A program made the translations under genes and the position numbers. The notes under the pieces are model-generated. The model was not told the origin of the DNA. It searched no databases and worked only from the letters and a program-made list of their open reading frames with translations. From DATARN01 sp963851105 (GTDB lineage Bacteria; Actinomycetota; Acidimicrobiia; Acidimicrobiales; Palsa-688), in NCBI GenBank assembly GCA_963851105.1, contig CAWKNP010000012.1:62001-126000 (forward strand): DNA of 64,000 nucleotides, given 5' to 3'. Each line of letters opens with the position of its first letter. Position 1 is the stretch's first letter. This document shows positions 33,755 to 42,561 of the stretch, piece after piece.

Positions 33755-35863
33755 CTACGTCGGGACGTGCGGGCTGACAGGGGCGCCCGGGTCACCGGCG
33801 GGGGCGGGAGCCGGCGTCGCGCTGAGCGCCAGGTCGAGGGCGACGGTTGTGAGGGTGCCGCTGGCCGCCCCCATGGCGACCAGCTCGCTCCGGCGGCCAT
33901 CGGCGTGGGGCCGCCCAGTGGCCCCGCTGCCCGCGGTGGCCGGGGCGGGGCTGCGGGGGGTGATCTGCCAGGCCCGGTCGCCGACCAGTTCCCTGAGGTG
34001 GGCGGCGCGATTGACGAGGGCCTTGAACTCGCCGAAGGCGATGCCGGTGACCAGCACGTACTGCCACCACCACCAGTGCCGGCGCCGGAGCTCGGGGACC
34101 GACAGCCGCCACGCGAACAGGGCCTGGATGGGCCCGACGGCGCTGACGTAGATCGTGGCGAGGACGAACAACGGGGCAAACCAGTGCAGATGGGAGCGGT
34201 GGCGCACGAGGGTCGTGAAGGCCAGGATCGGGATCATCTGGGCCGCCACCCAGGGGTACGCCTCGCGCCACCCGAGGAGGAACGAGGCCCCTAGCCGCTG
34301 GCGGGTCGTCAACGCGGGGGTTCGCCAGATCCGGCCCACCTGGCGCCGCGACACCTGGTGCCAGCCCTGGGACCAGCGGATCCGCTGGGACCACAGGGCC
34401 ATTGGCGTCAGCGGTGCCAGTTCCTCGGAGATCAAGTTGGGGTCGACGGCGATGCGGTAGCCGGCGAACACCGCCCGGATGGAGATGTCGATGTCCTCGG
34501 TCAACATGTCCGGCCGCATCCGGAGCCGGTCGAGCACCTCGGCGCGCCAGAAGCCATTCGACCCCCCGAAGATGCCGAAGGTGTGAAGGGCGGCCCGGCC
34601 GGGATGGGCGACGCTGTAGATGCCCTCGAACTCCACGGCGACCATACGGGCCAGCCAGTTGGTCGGGCCGTTGCGAACCACGCTGCGACCCTGGACGACG
34701 TCGTAGCCCCCTTCCAGCCAGGCGGCGGCCCGCCGGAAGGCACTGGCCATGGGCCGGTGGTCGGCGTCGAAGATGCCGATGATCTCGCCGTGCACCACCT
34801 GCAGCGCGGCGTTGATGTTCTGGGCTTTCGACGTGGAATCCCCGACACGGAGCAGGATGAGGCGGGGGTCGGTAGCGGCCAGCTCCGCCAGGTCGGCCTC
34901 GATGGGGAGCCGCCCCGGCGTGTTGTAAGCCAGGACAACCTCGAACGGGGCCGGGTAGTCCTGCTGGAGGAGGCAGCCGATGGTGTCGACGATGGTGCCG
35001 GTCTCGTTGGGCAGGTAGGCCACGACGATCGCCGCCGCCGGCGGGTACACCGCCGGCGACGCGGCCGGCGGCCGTACCCTCCGCAGCGACAGTGCAGCCT
35101 CGGCGTAGACGGTCAGTGCCGTGATGACGACCGCCGCCAGGACGAGCCAGAACCCGATGCCGCTGACGTCCCAGCCGATCACCGAGTAGAGGGTGCTGTA
35201 GACCAGCAAGGGGATCAGCCACGCGATCACCAGGTTGGCCAGCGCCAGCGCAAGGGCCTTGCGCCCTGAGGACAACCGGAGGTAGCGCGCCCGAACCCTG
35301 GCGCGAATCGTCGATCGGATCTCGCGGCTGTCATCGGCCGCGAGTCCGGTGTGGACCCGTAGGCCGCGCTCGATGCTCGACCGGTGCGCCACCCCGATCG
35401 CCTCGGTGAGGGCGAGGTCGATCTCGCCGACGCTGCCGGCGGGATCGACGTGTCCCGTCAGGGGGACCACGCCGGCGCCGATCGACGAGCGCAGGCGGTG
35501 GCGGCCCACTGTCACCTCGATGGTCGCGACCTGCCGCAAGAGGTCGCCGAGTATCTCCGCCGCCACCCAGGTGCGGGTCAGAGGCGTCAGGAGAAGGTAG
35601 TGGCCCTGGTCGGGGTCGAAGGCCATCATTGCGCCCAGGCGAGCGGCCGAGGCACCCATCAGCGTCTCGATGGCCTGCTGCTGCTCGGGCCCCGTTCCCT
35701 CGGGCACCCGCACCTCGACCACCGCCAGGCAGCCGGCCGGTTCGTGCTCCGCGACCGCGCCGATGCGTCGGCCTGCTTCGGCCAGCAGGTACCGGACCTC
35801 GACGAGCGGCGCGGGGTCGCTGTTCGGCACCGGGATCCCCAACGCGGGTTCTCCCTCGCTCAC
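33755..35863 (-). CDS. GT2 glycosyltransferase with N-terminal degenerate GGDEF-like domain
   Basis: Residues up to about 190 resemble a GGDEF (diguanylate cyclase) domain in secondary-structure order and local motifs (LRSSIGAGVVPL, then an EIDLALTEAIGVAH helix), but the GGDEF catalytic loop is absent, so it is probably regulatory. Two helices and a GT2 catalytic domain follow with IVVAYLPNE, FDADH, TEDIDISIR and QRIRWSQGW, then more helices and a disordered Ala/Pro tail. The GT part is of the cellulose-synthase-like processive type. The GTG at 35863 has AGAGGT 5 bases upstream; the reading frame is open to an ATG at 35944. It is next to, and codirectional with, another GT2, so the two may make one polymer. 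Confidence 0.75.
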   Translation of the reverse strand: MSEGEPALGIPVPNSDPAPLVEVRYLLAEAGRRIGAVAEHEPAGCLAVVEVRVPEGTGPEQQQAIETLMGASAARLGAMMAFDPDQGHYLLLTPLTRTWVAAEILGDLLRQVATIEVTVGRHRLRSSIGAGVVPLTGHVDPAGSVGEIDLALTEAIGVAHRSSIERGLRVHTGLAADDSREIRSTIRARVRARYLRLSSGRKALALALANLVIAWLIPLLVYSTLYSVIGWDVSGIGFWLVLAAVVITALTVYAEAALSLRRVRPPAASPAVYPPAAAIVVAYLPNETGTIVDTIGCLLQQDYPAPFEVVLAYNTPGRLPIEADLAELAATDPRLILLRVGDSTSKAQNINAALQVVHGEIIGIFDADHRPMASAFRRAAAWLEGGYDVVQGRSVVRNGPTNWLARMVAVEFEGIYSVAHPGRAALHTFGIFGGSNGFWRAEVLDRLRMRPDMLTEDIDISIRAVFAGYRIAVDPNLISEELAPLTPMALWSQRIRWSQGWHQVSRRQVGRIWRTPALTTRQRLGASFLLGWREAYPWVAAQMIPILAFTTLVRHRSHLHWFAPLFVLATIYVSAVGPIQALFAWRLSVPELRRRHWWWWQYVLVTGIAFGEFKALVNRAAHLRELVGDRAWQITPRSPAPATAGSGATGRPHADGRRSELVAMGAASGTLTTVALDLALSATPAPAPAGDPGAPVSPHVPT

Positions 35864-35984
35864 CGTGACCTCTTGCGGCGTCGTGGCATCCCTATTGTCG
35901 GTTGTGTAGTGGCGCAGCATCGGCCCGGGACCGGGCAGAATCACCGTAGCGCCAAACCTGTTGCCCCGACGCCACCGGCCGCAC

Positions 35985-36602
35985 CTAGATGATGCTGAAG
36001 CCCGGGGGAAGGGCCCGTCGCCCCGTCAGCGCCTGTAGCAAGACGGCGCCCGAGACGCCGCCCGCGCCCGCCACGGCGACTGCCAAAGCCAAGCAGGCGG
36101 CGATCGGTTCCTGCAGGATGGCGGGCGGGTCCTGGCCGAGCGCGGTGGCGAGATCGAGGGTGTGCACGGTCAACTCGAAGGTGCGGGTGGGGAGGTAGGT
36201 CCCAAGCTGCGCCACCCCGGCGTAGGTCCGCACCGGCGCCTCGTCGGGCGTGGCCGCCACCATCGCCAGCACCCGGGTGGCCAACTCCGCGATGGCGGCC
36301 CGCGGATCTTCGCCCAGCGCCACCCCCGCGGCGCGCCCGCGTGCCGCGATGGCCTCGGAGTCCAATCCCGCGCTTCGCACCGCTTGCAGGTACTCGACCG
36401 GTTGGTGCAGCACGATCTCGGTGGTCGGATCGGCCAGGTTCGTCTCGATGGTCGTGAACGACCGGCTGGTGTGCCCAACCAGGTCCCGCACGCTCCACAC
36501 ACCGAGCGCCGGGCGCGACCAATCCTCGGGACCGACGCCTCCGACCGCGGTCACGAAGCCTTGCGCGGCCGCGGCGAAGCACCGGCGGTCGGAGACGCTC
36601 AT
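35985..36602 (-). CDS. maleylpyruvate isomerase/DinB-like mycothiol-dependent protein
   Basis: The 205-aa product has a four-helix-bundle DinB/MDMPI-type domain. WSVRDLVGHTSRS (about residue 37) carries the first metal-binding His, and RTFELTVHTLDLATALG carries the others. Actinobacterial members use mycothiol as cofactor or act on thiol adducts. The ATG at 36602 overlaps the stop of the upstream SDR gene as ATGA, so the two are translationally coupled. The substrate is not known. Confidence 0.78.
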   Translation of the reverse strand: MSVSDRRCFAAAAQGFVTAVGGVGPEDWSRPALGVWSVRDLVGHTSRSFTTIETNLADPTTEIVLHQPVEYLQAVRSAGLDSEAIAARGRAAGVALGEDPRAAIAELATRVLAMVAATPDEAPVRTYAGVAQLGTYLPTRTFELTVHTLDLATALGQDPPAILQEPIAACLALAVAVAGAGGVSGAVLLQALTGRRALPPGFSII

Positions 36603-37324
36603 GCCGGGATGTCTCGGAGGTCGACGACGCTGCCGTTGGCCAGGCCAGCGTCGAGCAGCTTCCACATCCTCGTCGCCACCTCCTCCGGTGACGTCAACTT
36701 TCCGGCCTCGTACAGATCGACGAACTTCTGGCGCTGCGGGAAGTCCTCCTCAGGGGTGGCCCGCATCACCGCCTGCATGCCGGTGTCGACCGTTCCCGGC
36801 GCCACCGCCATGACCTGGACCCCGCCCCGGAGGTCCTGCTCGGCACCGGCAGCCCGGACCCACTGGTCGACTGCGGCCTTGGCCGCCCCATACGAGGTCC
36901 AGCCGGGATACACACTGCGGGCGGCGCCCGAGGTGATCATGACGAGGTGGCGCGCGACGGTGCCGAGACCGGCGGCGGCGGCCAGGAACAGCTGGCCGAG
37001 GACCTGGGGCGAGGCGCTGTCGAGCAGGACATTCGCCCGGTAGGCGGCGGCGTCGACCTCGGCCGCGAAACCCATCGGCTCGACGGTCCCGGCGGCGTGC
37101 ATGAACACCACCCGATCGCCGTCGAAGCCGGCCAGCTCGCGGCGGAACGACTCGCCGAGTTCATCCCAGGACTCCGGGGCCGCCAGGTCGAGGGCGAGGT
37201 GCTCGATACCGGCGTCGGGCCGGCGGCTGATGCCGATCACCCGGGCCGAGGGCCAGGGCACGGACTCGACCAGCGCGTGGCCGATCCCGCTCGACGCCCC
37301 GGATATCCACACGAGCTCAGCCAC
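36599..37324 (-). CDS. short-chain dehydrogenase/reductase
   Basis: The 241-aa protein shows a Rossmann cofactor motif SGASSGIG near residue 8, a variant active-site segment with ITSGAAR and YGAAK (catalytic Tyr and Lys), and the PGTVDTGM loop. ISRRPDAG after the second strand suggests NADP preference. The start is the GTG at 37324, which overlaps the end of the upstream membrane-protein gene by 8 bp. It resembles sepiapterin-reductase/benzil-reductase-like SDRs in layout, but the substrate is uncertain. Confidence 0.85.
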   Translation of the reverse strand: MAELVWISGASSGIGHALVESVPWPSARVIGISRRPDAGIEHLALDLAAPESWDELGESFRRELAGFDGDRVVFMHAAGTVEPMGFAAEVDAAAYRANVLLDSASPQVLGQLFLAAAAGLGTVARHLVMITSGAARSVYPGWTSYGAAKAAVDQWVRAAGAEQDLRGGVQVMAVAPGTVDTGMQAVMRATPEEDFPQRQKFVDLYEAGKLTSPEEVATRMWKLLDAGLANGSVVDLRDIPA

Positions 37325-37874
37325 GGCGCCGGCGAGCCCGCAGGGCGAGGATCGAGAACGTCGTTGCGGTGGTGGTGCCGTAGGAGAGGTGGCCGCTCCA
37401 GTCTTTCGCCAGGGTCTTGGCGTCATACTCCCAGATGGGTTTGTACAGCTTGGCCAGCGGCAGCACGACGTATCCCGACAGCCAAACGACCGTCCCGAAG
37501 ATGGGGCCCTGGAGCTTCCGGGGCCGGATCGATGCCGCCACCACTCCGTACTGGGCGCCCCAGAAGATGCCGTAGCCCCAGTGGGTGATGTTGTTGACGA
37601 GGCGGGCGGAACCCGGGGGCAGCTCGCGCTGCGTCAGTCCTTCGTAGAGGCGCCGGCCGACCTGGGCGGGCGCCGGAGCGTCGTCCCAGGAGTCGAGGCC
37701 GGCGGCGAACTCCCAGGCCAGCGGGTCGTCAGTGCCGCCCCCGGCCCGGTACTGGGCATAGTTGGCGGCGTCCAGCGCGACCGTGCCGACGGCGCCCGCG
37801 ACGGCGCCGCGGACGACCGCCCCGAGAGGCGACAAGGCCTTCGACGATGGGTTGGTTGCCCGACTTCTGCTCAC
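37317..37874 (-). CDS. small membrane protein of unknown function
   Basis: The 185-aa protein has an N-terminal hydrophobic segment with Gly-zipper character (GAVVRGAVAGAVGTVALD). A soluble stretch of about 60 residues and two or three further hydrophobic helices follow (HWGYGIFWGAQYG, GTVVWLSGYVVLPL, TTTATTFSILAL). The general shape recalls DUF1440/YagU-like inner-membrane proteins, with low confidence. It leads a three-gene leftward unit with the SDR and DinB-like genes and is divergent from the Ddn-like gene across a perfect 16-bp palindrome. Confidence 0.6.
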   Translation of the reverse strand: MSRSRATNPSSKALSPLGAVVRGAVAGAVGTVALDAANYAQYRAGGGTDDPLAWEFAAGLDSWDDAPAPAQVGRRLYEGLTQRELPPGSARLVNNITHWGYGIFWGAQYGVVAASIRPRKLQGPIFGTVVWLSGYVVLPLAKLYKPIWEYDAKTLAKDWSGHLSYGTTTATTFSILALRARRRRG

Positions 37875-37910
37875 AGGAGCCTCCCTTGCCGGTACCGATT
37901 CTGTCCCCGT

Positions 37911-37926
37911 TGCCGAACGTTCGGCA
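37911..37926. promoter_or_regulatory. perfect 16-bp palindrome, putative operator
   Basis: TGCCGAACGTTCGGCA is fully self-complementary and lies in the 77-bp divergent spacer between the membrane-protein/SDR operon and the Ddn-like gene. Size and symmetry fit a TetR-family dimer site, which could control both directions. No TetR gene lies nearby. Confidence 0.6.
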
Positions 37927-37951
37927 CATTTTTCTCCTAGCCTCGATTGCG

Positions 37952-38377
37952 GTGGACCTCAGGCGAACGGCGCAACGTGCGGTCACCGCAGCCCACCGCC
38001 GGGTCTTCGACCTGTCGAAAGGGCGCCTGGGGGGCCGTGGTTTCGGGATGCCCGTCGTCAAGCTGACGACCACCGGCAGGAAGTCAGGCCAGCCCCGGGA
38101 CACCATGCTGACGACGCCGGTGCACGACGGCGGCCGGGTCGTGCTGGTGGCGTCCGATGGCGGCGCCGCTCACCACCCTGCGTGGTATCTCAACCTGCTG
38201 GAGGACCCCAAGGTCGTTTTGACCATGGAGGGGAGGACCAGAAAGATGGTGGCCCGCACCGCCTCCCCTGACGAGAAAGCCCAGCTGTGGCCCCAAATCG
38301 TCGCCTCGTACCAGGGCTACGCCGGCTACCAGACCAAGACCGACCGCGACATCCCGGTGGTCATCGTCGAGCCTTAG
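37952..38377 (+). CDS. Ddn-like deazaflavin (F420)-dependent oxidoreductase
   Basis: About 141 aa from the GTG at 37952. Central motifs VVKLTTTGRKSGQPR, HHPAWYLNLLEDPKV and a C-terminal DRDIPVVIVE match the F420H2-dependent quinone reductase/nitroreductase (Ddn) family, a split-barrel flavin-like fold found mainly in actinobacteria and chloroflexi. It probably reduces quinones or unsaturated ketones. The reading frame is open to an ATG at 37847, but that would overlap the divergent gene and the palindrome. The stop overlaps the convergent glyS stop. Confidence 0.8.
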   Translation: MDLRRTAQRAVTAAHRRVFDLSKGRLGGRGFGMPVVKLTTTGRKSGQPRDTMLTTPVHDGGRVVLVASDGGAAHHPAWYLNLLEDPKVVLTMEGRTRKMVARTASPDEKAQLWPQIVASYQGYAGYQTKTDRDIPVVIVEP

Positions 38378-41340
38378 AGGTCGGCGATGGCGTTCCAGTC
38401 GACGAGCGCGGCGCCCGGCGCGACCAGCGTGCTGAGCAGGCGCAGCCGGTTGGCCTTGACCGCCGGGTCCTCGGCCATGACCAGCACGTCTTCGAAAAAG
38501 GTGTTGATCGGCGCCACCAGGGGCGCGAACCGGCTCGCGAACTCGCCGAGGCTGGCGGCGTTCGCCAGGCCGTCGGCCGCCGCTTGGTAGGCCTCCCACA
38601 GAGCTGTTTCGGCTGGGTCTTCGAAGAGTAAAGGGTCCACCTCGCCCGGCGCGCTGCCGCGTGCGATGCGCAGGCTCCGGCGGTAGGCGGTGGCCACAGA
38701 GCGGAATTCCTCGTCGGCCAGCATTGACTCCAGCTCCGCAAGCACCGCCACGCTGCCGGCCGGGCGGTCGGCGACGACCAGCACCGCCCGCACCAGGTCG
38801 GCGCGGTGGCCCTCGTCGAGGAGCCGCTGCTCCAACCGGCGCCGCACGAAGTCGAGCAATTCTTCGGTGGCGGCGGGCGAGATGGCCACCGCCTGGTGCT
38901 CGGCGGCGGCCGCGAACAGGTCCCGCAGGTCGAGGGGAAGCTGGTGGGCCACGATGATCTGGACCAGACCGGAGGCGGCCCGCCGCAGCCCGTAGGGATC
39001 GGCGCTGCCGCTCGGTTGCGCCCCGACGGAGAACAGGGCGGCGACGGCGTCGGCCCGGTCGGCGACGGCGAGCACCGCCCCGACGAGCGAGGCCGGCAGG
39101 CGGTCGCCGGCGTGGCGGGGGAGGGTGTGCTCGAAGATGGCCTCGGCCACCTCCGGCGACTCCCCCTGGCGCAGGGCGTAGATCCGGCCCATCTGGCCGG
39201 CCAACGAGGACAGCTCGACGACCATCTCGGTGGCCAGGTCGGCCTTGGCCAGAAATGCGGCGCGATCGAGGATGGCCCGCTCGCCCGCGCTGAGGCCGAG
39301 CCGGTTGGCCAGCCAGCCGGCCAGCGCGGCGGTGCGCGTGGCCCGGTCCAGCATGGACCCTGCCCGCTCCTCGAAGGTGAGCGTTGCCAGGCCGGCCCGG
39401 AACTCATCGAGTGGGCGGCTGGCGTCGCGCTCGAAGAAGAAGGCGGCGTCGGCGTAGCGGGCGCGGAGGACGTTTTCATTTCCGGCTCGGACCACCTCGA
39501 CGTCGATCGGACCGTTGGCGACCGCGACGAACGCGGGCCGGAGCTCGCCGGCAGGCGAGCGCACCGGGAGGTAACGCTGGTGCTTCTTCATCACCACGGT
39601 GAGCACTTCGGTGGGCAGAGCGAGGTAGCGCTGGTCGAAATGGCCGGCGAGGACAACGGGGTTCTCGACCAGGTTGGTGACCTCGTCAACGAGCGCGCCG
39701 TCGCCGGCTTCGTCGATGGACCCTCCCTCGGCGCCGGCCAAAGAAGCTGCGGCCGCCAGGATTGCGGCGCGGCGCTCGCGGCGCGAGTAGGTGATCCCGT
39801 GGGCCGCCATCACCGCCGGGTAGGCGGCCGCGCCGGAGATCTCGGCCACCGGCGGGTCGTCGTCGCGCAGGACGCGGGTGGTCCGCCCGCTGGCCAGATT
39901 GCCGTAGGTGAACCCGACCACCGCGTCACCGAGCAGCGCCAACAGCCAGCGGATAGGTCGGCTGAACGTGACCGGGCCCGCGCCCCAGCGCATCGTCCGC
40001 TCGAAGTGAAGCGACTCGATCACGCCCGGGAGCACCTCGGCCAGCACGTCGCCGGCCTCCCGGCCGGTGTCGGTCCGCAACGCGGTCACGTACGTCATCG
40101 CGCCCTCGTCGATCCGGCCGAGTTCGGCCGGATCGAGGCCATGCTTGCGGGCGAAGCCGGCCGCGGCCGCCGTGGGCTGGCCCGAGGCGTCGAAGGCTCG
40201 GTCGGCCCGAGGGCCGCGTACCGTCACGGTGCGGTCGGGTTGGCGGGACGCCACGTCGCTCACCTGGGCGACGAGCCGGCGGGGCGTCGCCTCGACCTCA
40301 ATCGGCCCGTGATCGAGTCGGGCGCCGGCGAGGGCGGCCGCCAGCGCCGCACCGAGGTGCGACACCGCCGTCTCCACGTCGGCGGCGGGCAGCTCCTCGG
40401 TACCGATCTCGAGCAGGAGGGGTGCGGGGCCGTCGCCGCAGGGCTCGTCGGCGACCGCCGGGGGGGCAGGAGGGTACTGGTGGACACCGAGCGGGTACCC
40501 CAGCTCCTCGCGCCGCTCGACCCAGAGGGCGGCGACGTCGTGAGCCATCCGGCGCATACGGGCGAACGCCCGGGCCCGCTCGGTGGTGCCTATCGCGCCG
40601 CGGGAGTCGAGCACGTTGAAGGTCTGGGAACACTTGAGGACGAAGTGGTACGCCGGGACGGGGAGGCGCTTGTCGAGCAGCCGGGCAGCCTCCGCCTGGT
40701 AGATGTCGAAGAGCTGGCGCTGGGCCTCGACGTCGGCCTCGTCCAGGTAATAGGTGCTCATCTCGAGCTCAGCCTGCGCCGCGATCTCGCCGTAGCTGAT
40801 GCCCGGGGCGAACTGGATGTTCTTGAAATGGTCGACGCCCTGCAGCGCCATCAAGATGCGCTCGAGACCGTAGGTGATCTCGACGGAGACCGGCTCGAGC
40901 GCCTGGCCGCCTGCGACCTGGAAATAGGTGAACTGGGTGATCTCCAGGCCGTCGAGCCACACCTCCCACCCGAGGCCCCAAGCGCCGAGGGCGGGCGACT
41001 CCCAGTTGTCCTCGACGAAGCGCACGTCATGGCGGCCGGTGTCGATCCCGAGGGCTCGGATGCTGCCCAGGTACCGCTCCTGAGGGTCGCCGGGATCGGG
41101 CTTCACGATGACCTGGAACTGGGTGTGGGTCTGCAGGCGGTTGGGGTTCTCGCCATACCGGCTGTCGTCGGGTCGCACGCTCGGCTCCACGTAGGCGGTG
41201 CGCCACGGCTCGGGACCGAGCACGCGGAGGAACGTGGCGGGGTTCAGAGTGCCCGCCCCGACCTCGGTGTTGTAGGGCTGGGCCAACACCGCGCCCTGCT
41301 CGACCCAGTACGCCGTGAGCCGCAGGATGGCGTCTTGCAT
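38374..41340 (-). CDS. glyS: fused alpha-beta glycyl-tRNA synthetase
   Basis: The 988-aa protein combines both subunits of the bacterial-type GlyRS. Residues 1-300 are the alpha (GlyQ) catalytic subunit, opening with MQDAILRLTAYWVEQGA and containing GWEVWLDGLEITQFTYFQ and ITYGLERI. From about residue 307 the beta (GlyS) subunit begins with LLLEIGTEELPAADV and runs to an anticodon-binding-like domain at the end. It charges tRNA-Gly. Most actinobacteria use the unrelated single-chain alpha2 GlyRS, so this type is notable. The ATG at 41340 matches the usual GlyQ start; a TTG at 41358 would add six residues. The gene is flanked by unrelated loci. Confidence 0.93.
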   Translation of the reverse strand: MQDAILRLTAYWVEQGAVLAQPYNTEVGAGTLNPATFLRVLGPEPWRTAYVEPSVRPDDSRYGENPNRLQTHTQFQVIVKPDPGDPQERYLGSIRALGIDTGRHDVRFVEDNWESPALGAWGLGWEVWLDGLEITQFTYFQVAGGQALEPVSVEITYGLERILMALQGVDHFKNIQFAPGISYGEIAAQAELEMSTYYLDEADVEAQRQLFDIYQAEAARLLDKRLPVPAYHFVLKCSQTFNVLDSRGAIGTTERARAFARMRRMAHDVAALWVERREELGYPLGVHQYPPAPPAVADEPCGDGPAPLLLEIGTEELPAADVETAVSHLGAALAAALAGARLDHGPIEVEATPRRLVAQVSDVASRQPDRTVTVRGPRADRAFDASGQPTAAAAGFARKHGLDPAELGRIDEGAMTYVTALRTDTGREAGDVLAEVLPGVIESLHFERTMRWGAGPVTFSRPIRWLLALLGDAVVGFTYGNLASGRTTRVLRDDDPPVAEISGAAAYPAVMAAHGITYSRRERRAAILAAAASLAGAEGGSIDEAGDGALVDEVTNLVENPVVLAGHFDQRYLALPTEVLTVVMKKHQRYLPVRSPAGELRPAFVAVANGPIDVEVVRAGNENVLRARYADAAFFFERDASRPLDEFRAGLATLTFEERAGSMLDRATRTAALAGWLANRLGLSAGERAILDRAAFLAKADLATEMVVELSSLAGQMGRIYALRQGESPEVAEAIFEHTLPRHAGDRLPASLVGAVLAVADRADAVAALFSVGAQPSGSADPYGLRRAASGLVQIIVAHQLPLDLRDLFAAAAEHQAVAISPAATEELLDFVRRRLEQRLLDEGHRADLVRAVLVVADRPAGSVAVLAELESMLADEEFRSVATAYRRSLRIARGSAPGEVDPLLFEDPAETALWEAYQAAADGLANAASLGEFASRFAPLVAPINTFFEDVLVMAEDPAVKANRLRLLSTLVAPGAALVDWNAIADL

Positions 41341-41386
41341 GGTCAGCACGCCACGCAAGGTACCGCCGCCTTGATTCGCTGTTCAT

Positions 41387-41411
41387 CCATACCTAGACTG
41401 TCTAGGTATGG
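41387..41411. promoter_or_regulatory. perfect inverted repeat over the padR start codon
   Basis: Arms CCATACCTAGA and TCTAGGTATGG (11 bp each) around CTG are perfectly complementary. The right arm contains the padR ATG (41408), and there is no Shine-Dalgarno sequence, so the gene is probably leaderless and its own promoter/start is covered by the operator. This fits autorepression by the PadR protein encoded downstream. Confidence 0.7.
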
Positions 41412-41782
41412 AAAAGGAACTGCTGAAGGGTCACCTGGATCTGCTGCTGCTGGGCATCCTGCAGACCGGGCCCCGCCACGGGTATGCGGTGATTAGCGAC
41501 CTGAGGGAGCGCACCGAGGGGACCTTCGATCTCTCCGAGGGGACGGTGTACCCGGCGCTTCACCGCTTGCAGGATGGCGGCCTGCTGGCCAGTGCCTGGG
41601 AGGACATGGCGGGCCGGCGCCGGCGGGTGTACCGCATCACCGACGCCGGCCACCTGGCCCTCGCCGGCGGTCACGAGCGGTGGCGCAGCTTCACCACCGC
41701 GGTGGAGGCGGTGCTGCGGCACCGGCCAACGGGCCCGGGGAGCGCGGTCATGGGAACCACCGTTTCGGGAACTCTGGCGTGA
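41408..41782 (+). CDS. PadR-family transcriptional regulator
   Basis: This 124-aa winged-helix protein opens KELLKGHLDLLLLGIL and contains HGYAVISDLRERTEG and LSEGTVYPALHRLQDGGLL, the hallmark PadR DNA-binding region, followed by YRITDAGHLAL. The C-terminal helix would dimerise. PadR proteins often repress their own operon and a neighbouring membrane protein. Here the next gene, encoding a HAAS-domain membrane protein, overlaps by GTGA, and a perfect inverted repeat covers the start codon. Confidence 0.9.
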   Translation: MEKELLKGHLDLLLLGILQTGPRHGYAVISDLRERTEGTFDLSEGTVYPALHRLQDGGLLASAWEDMAGRRRRVYRITDAGHLALAGGHERWRSFTTAVEAVLRHRPTGPGSAVMGTTVSGTLA

Positions 41783-42561
41783 GCGACCCCCGCCACGAGG
41801 ACAGCCCTGTCGAGCAGTACCTGGACCGGCTGCTGGCGGCCGCGCCGGGGCCGCCCCGTGAGGTCCGGGCCCTGCTGGCCGAGGCCGAGGCCCACCTGCG
41901 CGACGCCACCGCCGCGGGCCTGGCCGAGGGACTCGACCCGCTCGCCGCCGAGCAACGGGCGGTAAGCCATTTCGGGTCGGTGCGGGAGGTGACGACGGCC
42001 GAGGCCGGGCGGCAATCGCTGCCCCTCGCCGCCGTGGGCCGCCAAGTCGTGGCCTCGGGGCTGCTCCTTGGTGGTATCGGCGGGGTGGCCATCGGTATCA
42101 GCGGCCTGTTGACGGCGCTGCTCGGCGCCATCGGCGGGTCGACGTTCATCGTCGACATCTCGCACTCCACCCACCTCGCGCCCGCCGACTGCGCCCGGTG
42201 GCTGAGCCAGAACCCGGGGGCCCACAGCTGCTACCAGGCGGCGTTGTCCGACTGGGCCGCGGAGATCGTGGGTTTCCGGCTGGTGGCCGGCGTTGTCGGC
42301 CTCGTGGCTTTGGCCGCCTACTTCGGAGTCCGGCGACGCCGCTTCGGCGCCCTTCCGGCCACCGTGGTCGACACCATCGCGGTCATCGCCTTCGGCGCCG
42401 CCGGCGCATGGACTCTTGGGCTTGGCGTCGACTGGCTGCTGGTCGGCACCAACGGCGCCGGCCAATGGCTTGGCGCCGCCCCCGTGGCGTTGGTCATGGC
42501 CGGGTTGTATGGCGCCCGCTTGCTGCACGATCTCCGGCGGCCGCCGCCGTTGCCGGCTTAG
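41779..42561 (+). CDS. HAAS/DUF1700-like membrane protein partnered with PadR
   Basis: The 260-residue protein starts with a soluble helical segment, VEQYLDRLLAAA to about residue 70, of the HAAS type found in DUF1700-like proteins encoded beside PadR genes. About five to six hydrophobic helices follow, including VVASGLLLGGIGGVAIG and VALVMAGLYGARLL. Two extracytoplasmic Cys (DCARW and SCYQA) may be disulfide-bonded. The GTG start overlaps the padR stop. The role is unknown; related pairs respond to membrane-active compounds. The 3' end overlaps the convergent reductase gene by 4 bp. Confidence 0.75.
   Translation: MSDPRHEDSPVEQYLDRLLAAAPGPPREVRALLAEAEAHLRDATAAGLAEGLDPLAAEQRAVSHFGSVREVTTAEAGRQSLPLAAVGRQVVASGLLLGGIGGVAIGISGLLTALLGAIGGSTFIVDISHSTHLAPADCARWLSQNPGAHSCYQAALSDWAAEIVGFRLVAGVVGLVALAAYFGVRRRRFGALPATVVDTIAVIAFGAAGAWTLGLGVDWLLVGTNGAGQWLGAAPVALVMAGLYGARLLHDLRRPPPLPA

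Noticed and set aside
38806..41496. 896-aa frame opposite glyS
   Set aside because: The Gly/Arg/Asp-rich composition and lack of motifs mark it as a shadow of the well-supported synthetase gene.
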